Shown: in pieces, positions 36,201-64,000 of the stretch
Layout: each line of letters opens with the position of its first letter
Position numbering within the stretch: the first letter of the stretch is position 1
Source: Valencia hispanica
Taxonomy: Eukaryota; Chordata; Actinopteri; Cyprinodontiformes; Valenciidae
Direction: 5' to 3'
Assembly (NCBI GenBank): GCA_963556495.2
Contig: OY747703.1
Span: 57,196,796-57,260,795, forward strand
DNA length: 64,000 nucleotides
Program-made: the position numbers and the translations under genes
Notes under the pieces: generated by a model
Database searches by the model: none
What the model was told of the DNA's origin: nothing
Seen by the model: only the letters and a program-made list of their open reading frames with translations

Positions 36201-38815
36201 GTGTTTCCATATATTATCTGAAGACTGAGGTATTGAGAACCTAAACCCATGAACGGTTTCAGGTGTTAAGCCTAGTTTATGCTTCTCCGTCTGCGGAGGT
36301 GAGACACGCAGCGCCATTATTTGTCGGCGCAAAGGGCTCTCCAGCAAGCAAGCAACAACGGACGGAGTACAGTCCAATTCAGTAACTATCCGTCGAACAC
36401 TAATTCAGCTTTTGGGCACCAGATGCTTTATACTGCCAGGCCAGTTGATCTAATCTGGTCTTTTGTTGATTTTGAACACCAGGTGTAGAGAACAACAGAA
36501 CAGACGCTGTGTTTGTTTGTTTCCATGCATTTTTAGAGGATTCTATGAGCTGAACTTCTAATAAAAAGCTTTCCAGCTCAATCAAAACTCGCTCTCTGTC
36601 AGCCGTTGCTCCTTGAGTGGATGTGCGTTTACAAGCTGAAGTAAATAAACTGGTCGATCAGAGACGTCACTGCAATGGTAGGCTGACCTGCCAGAAAAGG
36701 TCTGTACCCCCTGCTGTCCTGGAGGGGAATTGCTTCACAACACTGACGTATAAAAGGAAAACGTCTCCATCAATACATGTGCATGTGGGTGCAAACTTGC
36801 TGACGGAGAAGCATAAACTAGGCTTAAGACCTGGAACATAAGGGTGCAACAGTTCAGAGAGATAAGTTATTAAGAGACCTAAAACAAATAAGAGTATCTT
36901 AAATTTAACCCTAAAGTCAACTGGGAGCCAATAAAGTAAGGCTAAAATTGGCGTAATGTACTCTCGCTTTCTAGTACCTGTTTTAAACCAGGCGGCAGCA
37001 TTTTGAAACAGCCATAAGTGAACAACAGCGGTCTGGGACACACTAAAAAGAAGTCCATTACATAAGTATGTCAATACAATTATGAGAACTTGCAGGAGAA
37101 AATACAGAGAGAGCAGGTCATTGAACGCAGGTAACGAATGGAAGAATCCAGGGAAGAAACAATGAAAAACCAGGAGCTTAAATACTGAGGCAGGGGTGGA
37201 AAATTACACAGGAACCAGATGAGCTAATCAGAGGTAATGTGGAACAGTTGGGTAAGGAGGAAAGCAGGGAAACTGAAGGAAGACAAATTAACACAAAGAG
37301 AGCTGAAGTAAGACTCGAACTACAAACTAAGGGGAGAAGACTAACACAGCTCTAAGTAAAAGACATAAAAATGCACAAAAAACAGAACACAAAATTCAAC
37401 TAAGAAACTAAGCACAAAGGAATAAACTTATATGGCAACACCTTACTAACAATAATGAGCACAGAGAAATCAACTGAATATGGCAAGATCTATAGAACAA
37501 AAATGATGTTCAATAATAGTGGCACGAGGATGGACCCTTGAGGAACTCCACAATTCTTTTTTGGCCCAGATTTATAATTACCAAATGACCCAAAGTGATC
37601 AACCCAGTATGTTAAATAAGATCTGAATCTGAATAGTTTAGTACGGCACCAGACAATCCTGCACATTTTATTATTGATTATTGATGCATTATAGTAATCA
37701 AGCTGTGATAAAAGCATGGATAACCGTCTCCAGACTGCTGTGAAAAAAAAACTGCTAACTGCTTCAACAAGACTTTACAACTAAGTATTTGATGATGATG
37801 GCATTTTGCTCAAACAGAATGCCCGCTGTCATAGTGGTAACCAATTTCAGATGTCACTCAGATGGTAAAAAAGGGCTTAACAGAGTGTGTTCTGCTTTTC
37901 AAAGGGAAGTAGACTTGACTATCAGCTGCATAAAGATGAAAAGTGTTTTTTTTTTAATAGCTTCGAATGGCGGCTGGTATTGAAAAAAACAAAAATAAAT
38001 CAAAGGTCCAAGAATGAAGCCCTGTGGTACCCTCTATTGGCAGCACAGCAGTCACGTATCAACGTCAAAGTGTCTTTATTTGTCTCCCTTGGGAGAAATT
38101 AACCTTGGTCAGAGGGAATTACACTATATAAGTCCACTACACTCATCCACAGCATCACAAAACACAATAAAGACATATATGCAATAATAAAAAATGTTCC
38201 ACTAAAAATGAGCGCGTTCATCTCTGGCCCTATGTTCATTTACTACCTTAATCGATAAGGGAAGAAATGTGTATACCGGTTGTGCTTACATAAGAACAGT
38301 CTGTACCTTTACCCCTAGTTCAATAAATGTGCCGAGCATAAGAGGGATCCTTCAGAATGCACTCTGCCTGTCTGAGGATGATCTGCTCAAACAGTTCTGT
38401 TCCTACCCATAATCTCCCTGATGTCTTAATCAATGTCAAAATAGGACCTTTTGATATAACAATTCAATTACCTGTGTAAAAAAAAAAAATCATAATATCA
38501 CTACAAACACCAAACAGTTGAAGTCTGCGGAGAAAGTGTAGACGCTGATGGATCCGTGGCACAAACACGGTCCGCTTGTGTTCTCAAGCTGAGATCACCA
38601 TCAATGTGAACTCCCATGTATTTAAAGGAGTTGACCTGCTGGATGTCATGGCCATGCACGGCCACTGGGACCGGTTGTTTAAATAGAATGTCTTGCCTTT
38701 GAAGTATTTTAATATATGTAGTTGTTACCCGAGAAATGTTTCAGTTTTTGTTGTTTGCTACGTTTCAGGAGATTTTTCGCTGACGACAAGAAGGAGGAGA
38801 AGTTCTGGTGTTTGA
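10314..38815 (+). CDS. col17a1: Collagen alpha-1(XVII) chain (BP180), 53 coding exons
   Basis: Type II transmembrane collagen of hemidesmosomes, linking keratin-bound plaque proteins to the basement membrane. Spliced exons give 4584 nt and 1527 residues without internal stop (human 1497). Coding exons: 10314-10377, 10675-10716, 12020-12502, 12582-12623, 12717-12770, 12864-12911, 13021-13161, 13253-13351, 15237-15308, 15399-15473, 15581-15625, 17697-17858, 18010-18090, 18181-18225, 18344-18466, 20754-21050, then the collagen exons listed in the block entries below, ending 38769-38815. Diagnostic matches to the family are [10 protein letters not shown] and NTLPIPKK in the head, the [11 protein letters not shown] membrane entry, [11 protein letters not shown] after the membrane, Gly-X-Y blocks, and a basic RRRRS tail. 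The start ATGGACAAG at 10314 is the first ATG of its exon; the exon-1 ATG is closed immediately. Every intron is phase 1. slk follows in opposite orientation. Confidence 0.95.
11526..11617. repeat. (TA)n microsatellite
   Basis: About 45 TA units with minor interruptions near the right end, within the intron between 10716 and 12020. Confidence 0.98.
13515..14600. repeat. Degenerate minisatellite, unit near CTTGGAACTTACAGGGTACT
   Basis: Variants of 'cttggaacttacagggtacttt' recur many times, e.g. near 13575, 13670, 13720, 13990, 14060, 14120 and 14445. Spacing is near 22-25 bases or multiples where the array is decayed. An AAT microsatellite interrupts it. The array fills much of the intron 13352-15236. 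Period and copy number are by eye. Confidence 0.55.
13838..13915. repeat. (TAA)n microsatellite
   Basis: About 26 uninterrupted TAA units. It gives a spurious poly-Asn reading frame. Confidence 0.98.
15929..16385. mobile_element. Palindromic MITE-like element
   Basis: The left arm (about 15929-15995) and the inverse of the right arm (about 16318-16385) share GCCGGTGTTGCACCA/GCCGGTGTTACACCA, then TTTCTGC, CATCAGATTCTGTGACTCT and a GGTGCTGTTT/GGCGCTGTTT end, across some 65 bases at roughly 85% identity. The loop of about 320 bases has no coding potential. Class unknown; no target duplication was identified. Confidence 0.6.
16738..17505. mobile_element. Non-autonomous element with ~130-bp terminal inverted repeats
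   Basis: From 16738 the sequence CACAATCTAACATTACATG continues through a C-run, an A-run, CAATTCCCTGT, GGTATGAAAT and GATTGCCTAATTATTGTT. The inverse of 17350-17505 shows the same blocks in the same order. Outer boundaries are approximate and no target duplication is clear. It sits in the intron 15626-17696, right after the palindromic element at 15929-16385. Confidence 0.65.
18344..18466 (+). CDS. col17a1: col17a1 exon 15: transmembrane segment
   Basis: Encodes residues 485-526. A Cys/Trp-rich entry ([10 protein letters not shown]) is followed by an uninterrupted hydrophobic stretch of about 21 residues at 504-525, [20 protein letters not shown]. No signal peptide precedes it; the segment is a signal anchor with the N-terminus in the cytoplasm, as known for collagen XVII. 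The Cys cluster beside the bilayer could be palmitoylated, which is inference. Confidence 0.95.
18612..19596. mobile_element. MITE with GGGGTCTCATTTATAAA ends
   Basis: GGGGTCTCATTTATAAA (18612-18628) is perfectly inverted at 19580-19596. If the outer G is taken as flank, CTG lies next to both ends, a possible 3-bp target duplication. The interior is AT-rich and non-coding, with a TG-rich patch near 19345. It lies in the intron between the membrane-span exon and the NC16A-like exon. Confidence 0.7.
19850..20545 (+). mobile_element. Degenerate RTE/Rex-like LINE 3' fragment
   Basis: Fragments such as AGAGGAGCCAGTTAAGGTGG (near 20006) and, near 20340-20545, GGAGACCTAAGACTCCCTGG followed by GAGAGATTATA and a gat-gga-rich end resemble the 3' part and tail common in fish RTE/Rex-type LINEs. 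Frame is lost throughout. Family assignment is from remembered patterns only. Confidence 0.45.
20754..21050 (+). CDS. col17a1: col17a1 exon 16: juxtamembrane NC16A-like domain
   Basis: Residues 526-624. It opens with [18 protein letters not shown], a heptad-like coiled coil next to the membrane that in the family starts trimer formation. It continues Ser/Gly-rich and ends in [19 protein letters not shown] before the collagen helix. In mammals this domain contains the ectodomain shedding region and the main pemphigoid epitopes; beyond the first 18 residues similarity to the human domain is poor. The donor used is AGAG|GTGTGG at 21050/21051, which keeps phase 1. Confidence 0.9.
21136..25435 (+). 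CDS. col17a1: col17a1 exons 17-30: long membrane-proximal collagen domain
   Basis: Exons 21136-21186, 21262-21288, 21364-21390, 21477-21539, 21614-21718, 21803-21865, 21954-21989, 22073-22126, 22334-22405, 24155-24217, 24307-24378, 24514-24540, 25276-25311 and 25400-25435 (residues 625-868). They encode about 230 residues of Gly-X-Y, matching the largest collagen domain (COL15) of human collagen XVII. One imperfection, GPPGFGEKG, drops a residue from a triplet; human has the equivalent GPPGSGEKG. Most exons are multiples of 9 nt and split the first Gly codon [15 protein letters not shown] at 21660 is nearly identical to human. Confidence 0.95.
22640..23110 (+). mobile_element. RTE-type LINE reverse transcriptase fragment, degenerate
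   Basis: In broken frames the + strand reads MDKLRD, then [23 protein letters not shown] and, further on, [12 protein letters not shown] pieces. LADDI corresponds to the FADDI catalytic box and CSESR to the sequence following it in RTE-clade LINEs. Frameshifts and stops prevent any function. It lies within the intron 22406-24154; the rest of that intron shows nothing recognisable. Confidence 0.65.
24599..25246. mobile_element. Harbinger-like MITE with TTA target duplication
   Basis: GGGCCTGATTTATCAA (24599-24614) is perfectly inverted at 25231-25246, and TTA flanks both ends (24596-24598, 25247-25249). Short GGG-starting termini plus a TWA-type 3-bp duplication fit PIF/Harbinger. The interior of about 600 bp has no transposase. 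Confidence 0.75.
25527..27196 (+). CDS. col17a1: col17a1 exons 31-40: intermediate collagen blocks
   Basis: Exons 25527-25643, 25731-25802, 25913-25981, 26242-26292, 26424-26486, 26578-26637, 26761-26787, 26864-26914, 27008-27034 and 27167-27196 (residues 869-1057). After a short non-collagenous break ([19 protein letters not shown]), Gly-X-Y resumes. A charged stretch [19 protein letters not shown] and a second break ([16 protein letters not shown], compare human NSETFLSGPPG) follow. Introns are short and all phase 1. Confidence 0.93.
27197..28585 (+). other. col17a1 intron 40, nothing recognised
   Basis: About 1.4 kb of intron with proper GT and AG ends. I find no transposon termini, RNA gene or exon-like sequence. 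Confidence 0.6.
28586..34059 (+). CDS. col17a1: col17a1 exons 41-51: GPP blocks with helical linkers
   Basis: Exons 28586-28687, 28764-28895, 28994-29065, 29348-29473, 29556-29630, 29775-29912, 30141-30293, 30405-30563, 33525-33662, 33751-33885 and 33979-34059 (residues 1058-1494). The pattern is a short GPPGPPG block, then a non-collagenous linker with an aliphatic/Tyr helix (for example [66 protein letters not shown]), then the next block. Introns often cut inside the linker as A|GT. ISLLQRDDVRAYL matches human LAVLQRDDVRQYL, which fixes the alignment. Confidence 0.93.
30890..31262 (+). mobile_element. LINE reverse-transcriptase fragment, degenerate
   Basis: On the + strand the pieces [15 protein letters not shown] (near 30970, FADD partly eroded), [21 protein letters not shown] (31048-31110) and DQDDGRRRW-like text follow the order of a fish RTE/Rex-type reverse transcriptase after its catalytic Asp box (compare MRISTSKSEAMVL). 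Stops and frameshifts are frequent. Confidence 0.5.
31400..32300 (-). pseudogene. Tc1-like transposase relic
   Basis: On the - strand [18 protein letters not shown] and [10 protein letters not shown] (31876-31580) are the middle of a Tc1 transposase with the second catalytic Asp. A stop directly after KHIA interrupts it; the next part retains [13 protein letters not shown], the third catalytic box. The N-terminal DNA-binding part is recognisable further upstream ([11 protein letters not shown] near 32210). It is inactive. Confidence 0.85.
32305..32835. mobile_element. Fold-back MITE with ~190-bp inverted arms, inside the Tc1 relic
   Basis: The outer ends TACGGTGGCCCTGA (32305) and its inverse (to 32835) match. 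The arms 32305-32508 and 32666-32835 are largely complementary: both give the same predicted peptide start [10 protein letters not shown] on opposite strands. TGAAC stands just outside the right end and overlaps the left end, a probable 5-bp target duplication. The host Tc1 sequence resumes directly after it. Confidence 0.8.
34080..34345 (-). mobile_element. L2-like LINE fragment
   Basis: On the - strand [20 protein letters not shown] followed by VFGPR matches the segment after the catalytic box in L2-type reverse transcriptases (WM..N.LQLN..KTE). The left part (34080-34135) resembles the L2 3' tail (CAATTCAAATTGCTTTACA on the + strand). It is truncated. Confidence 0.65.
34395..34990. repeat. 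Dispersed repeat X, copy A, with an internal insertion
   Basis: GAGAACTT..., CAATGAAAAACCAGGAGC, TAAATACTGAGGCAGGGG, AATCAGAGG, ATGTGGAACAG and AGGGAAACTGA recur in the same order and strand in copy B at 37083-37365. In copy A about 250 bases (roughly 34710-34960) separate the last shared block, AAGGGGAGGAGACTAACAC. Class unknown. Confidence 0.6.
35993..38815 (+). CDS. col17a1: col17a1 exons 52-53: C-terminal collagen and basic tail
   Basis: Exon 52 (35993-36046) encodes [19 protein letters not shown]. Exon 53 (38769-38815) adds [14 protein letters not shown] and TGA at 38813-38815. Human ends with an equivalent Arg cluster (GRRRRRSIAVKP), which confirms the last exon in spite of its small size and the 2.7-kb repeat-filled intron before it. 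Confidence 0.92.
36266..36827. mobile_element. MITE with TTAAGCCTAGTTTATGCTTC ends
   Basis: TTAAGCCTAGTTTATGCTTC continuing TCCGTC (from 36266) is perfectly inverted ending at 36827. The interior of about 510 bp is non-coding. The right end lies directly against an L2-like LINE fragment. No clear duplication beyond TTAA. Confidence 0.75.
36840..37080 (-). mobile_element. L2-like LINE C-terminal fragment
   Basis: On the - strand the frame reads [20 protein letters not shown] and [12 protein letters not shown], the post-RT C-terminal region of fish L2-type LINEs (HWLPV..RI.FKILL, YLSELL..Y.P). It is cut by the MITE on its left and repeat X on its right. Confidence 0.65.
37083..37365. repeat. 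Dispersed repeat X, copy B
   Basis: Collinear with 34440-34990 (shared CAATGAAAAACCAGGAGC, AAATACTGAGGCAGGGG and the final block) but without the insertion seen in copy A. Both copies lie between fragments of L2-like LINEs in neighbouring introns. Confidence 0.6.
37490..37720 (-). mobile_element. L2-like LINE reverse-transcriptase fragment
   Basis: On the - strand [20 protein letters not shown] followed by VPLLLNI is the GVPQGS box of a non-LTR reverse transcriptase. A related but shorter piece lies near 35580-35700 (shared CCAGATTTATAATTACCAA). Both are inactive remnants. Confidence 0.65.
38050..38700 (-). repeat. Probable degenerate LINE-like repeat
   Basis: TCTTTATTTGTCTCCCTTGGGAG near 38072 resembles the inverse of a Rex1/L2 3' tail (CCCTCTGGGATCAATAAAGTA). 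Downstream text (GTCTGCGGAGAAAGTGTAGA, GTGAACTCCCATGTATTTAA) resembles an antisense reverse-transcriptase 3' region seen in fish repeats. Assignment is weak. Confidence 0.35.
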
Positions 38816-39400
38816 GCGGAGCTGAATTCAGACCTCCAAGCGGGACGCTGAACGCTTGTTCTACTTAATGCTTCTCATCAGCTACTGAACTGTGCTGCGG
38901 ATTGTGTAACGTGTAGAACTGTTTTGTACGGGGGGAAATTCATGCCGTTTTCTGTTCATTCTTTTTCAGGAATTTAAAAAAAGAAGCTTTTTGTTTTTTT
39001 CAAAGTTTGAGACCAAAGGAGAAGCTTTTTTCTGATGAAATATTTTATTTACAACAGCATGAAAATCAACATTATACAAGCATTTCTAAAAACTATACAT
39101 GTATTCCAAAAAGAATGAATTAATGATTTTGATATGTTGGTTTCAGTCTGAATTTAGGAAGCTGAGCAGTTTTTGTATAAATAGTAACTGAAAATATTTT
39201 TCTAAAAATGTGCACAGCACTCCGTTATATTTATTTAACAACTTAACACAGCCAATCAAGAACAAAAAAAGAGAAAAAATGAGATGAATCAATCAGAGGT
39301 CAGAAAGGCCTAAACCAGTTAGGTCCAGTTTTTTTCATCAATAAAAGTAAATGAGAATAAAAAGATTTTTGTGTTTTAGTTTGTTCGACTACAGAATAAA
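38816..39400 (+). promoter_or_regulatory. col17a1: col17a1 3' UTR with candidate poly(A) signals
   Basis: The first AATAAA hexamers on the + strand after the stop are at 39340-39345, 39356-39361 and 39395-39400; a T/GT-rich stretch follows the second (39365-39385). No AATAAA or ATTAAA occurs earlier. The UTR would then run about 560 bases and overlap the slk 3' UTR on the other strand. Prediction only. Confidence 0.45.
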
Positions 39401-40023
39401 AACCTTCACAACACGTCTGAATCCTTAAAGGCGCAGTAACAGATTTACTACACATCTGAATTAATAAGGCTAACAGACCTACTTCGGACTTTTCAAAAAA
39501 CAAAATACGTCATCAAAAGATAAAAATGCACACTGTTCTTTCTTTACTGATGGAACTGATAATTAGATGCTCACTTACAGAATAAAAACATGAATGTCTT
39601 TGAAATGCTTTACCACAAACCTGAAGGCATTCTGAAGGAAAACGGCATTCATGTCACCCAGAAATGTTAAAGTATTGAAGCCTAAACTGAACCATAAAGT
39701 CTAAAATTGCATGAAAATATGCGGCAACTTGTTCCTTCAACAGGAGCGTTTTGAGTCACAAATACATTCTGTATGATAATCACTTAGAAACGACGCAGAC
39801 TGATTCATGTTTGACCATAAAATTTTTTTTAAAAAACGATCCTTAGTGCAGACGTCTCCAAGATGCAGCAGGGATCCAAAGGTGGAGATATTCCAGATTC
39901 TACAGGCACCGGATTCTGTATAAACGGGATGGAGCCCAGTCACGCCACTGGCGACCAAAGCCACACAGCGGCACCTCAGACTGCACCGTTGTCAGTCTCA
40001 TGTCCTCTGTTGGTCAGTCTGGG
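39044..40023 (-). promoter_or_regulatory. slk: slk 3' UTR with candidate poly(A) signals
   Basis: Below the slk stop (40024-40026), AATAAA on the - strand occurs at 39235-39230 and 39049-39044. Either gives a 3' UTR of about 0.8-1.0 kb. The region has no other coding potential. Confidence 0.5.
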
Positions 40024-63727
<23,704 letters not shown>

Positions 63728-64000
63728 CTGCCAACAAGAGGAAGGAACAAACAGAACCAGCTTTATTTTCCTAACTTAAATAAAAACACATATGAAACCC
63801 AAATAAAAACCCCCATGCCAGATTAAATAAATCTACCTAAAATGACGTTTTATTCCACACACGTGACCTCAACAGTAAGTTTCTCATGTGTGAAGGATTT
63901 TATTTTGCAAATGTATAAGTTCAAAAAGAAAATAATATTTCATAATAAATAAAAATTAAAAATAAAATCTTTTTAACCCAAAGCTAAATTAAATGTTGTC
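63728..64000 (-). other. slk intron upstream of the hinge exon
   Basis: AT-rich sequence continuing beyond the window. The next upstream slk exon is not in view. Confidence 0.6.

Overview
This is vertebrate nuclear DNA, almost certainly from a teleost fish. It has AT-rich introns split by GT..AG sites, fish-type transposons (Tc1-like with an IR/DR layout, hAT, Harbinger-like, L2/Rex1-like and RTE/Rex-like LINEs, a tRNA-headed SINE) and long microsatellites. Two genes face each other tail to tail. The + strand carries collagen XVII alpha 1 (col17a1; coding 10314-38815, 53 coding exons, 1527 residues as assembled here). The - strand carries the STE20-like kinase gene slk (16 coding exons from 63727 down to 40024, 880 residues in view; the first ~100 residues lie beyond 64000). 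The same convergent SLK/COL17A1 pair is known in human, so this is conserved synteny.

Layout: 1-7.9 kb is intergenic, with a Tc1-like transposon (167-1771) holding a SINE, and a nested hAT-type MITE (2934-3522). A putative first non-coding exon and AP-1-like site lie at 7905-8063. From 10.3 to 18.2 kb are the exons of the Ser/Gly-rich cytoplasmic head; 18344-18466 encodes the membrane span; 20754-21050 the juxtamembrane NC16A-like coiled coil; 21.1-25.4 kb the long first collagen domain; 25.5-34.1 kb a chain of short collagen blocks separated by helical linkers; 36.0-38.8 kb the basic C-terminus. The two stop codons are only 1.2 kb apart and the predicted 3' UTRs overlap. From 40.0 to 52.0 kb (reading leftward from 52041) are the C-terminal coiled-coil exons of slk, 52.1-55.3 kb the acidic linker, and 59.7-63.7 kb the kinase-domain exons.

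The introns hold nearly all of the unusual DNA: an apparently intact LINE ORF of 980 codons (47228-50170) that split an older LINE, a fold-back MITE inside a Tc1 relic (32305-32835), several MITEs with clear target-site duplications, a GC-rich, T-poor island of unknown nature (57560-58640), an AAAG microsatellite of about 300 bp, and a degenerate minisatellite in a col17a1 intron.

Functionally, collagen XVII is the transmembrane collagen of hemidesmosomes that joins keratin filaments to the basement membrane. SLK is a Ste20/GCK-V kinase that phosphorylates ERM proteins and acts in the cytoskeleton and adhesion turnover. They are neighbours but not known to form one pathway. I see no prokaryotic, phage or CRISPR content, and no clear new molecular system. 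The best leads are the GC-rich island, the strictly phase-1 exon architecture with its repeated helical linkers, and the overlapping gene ends.
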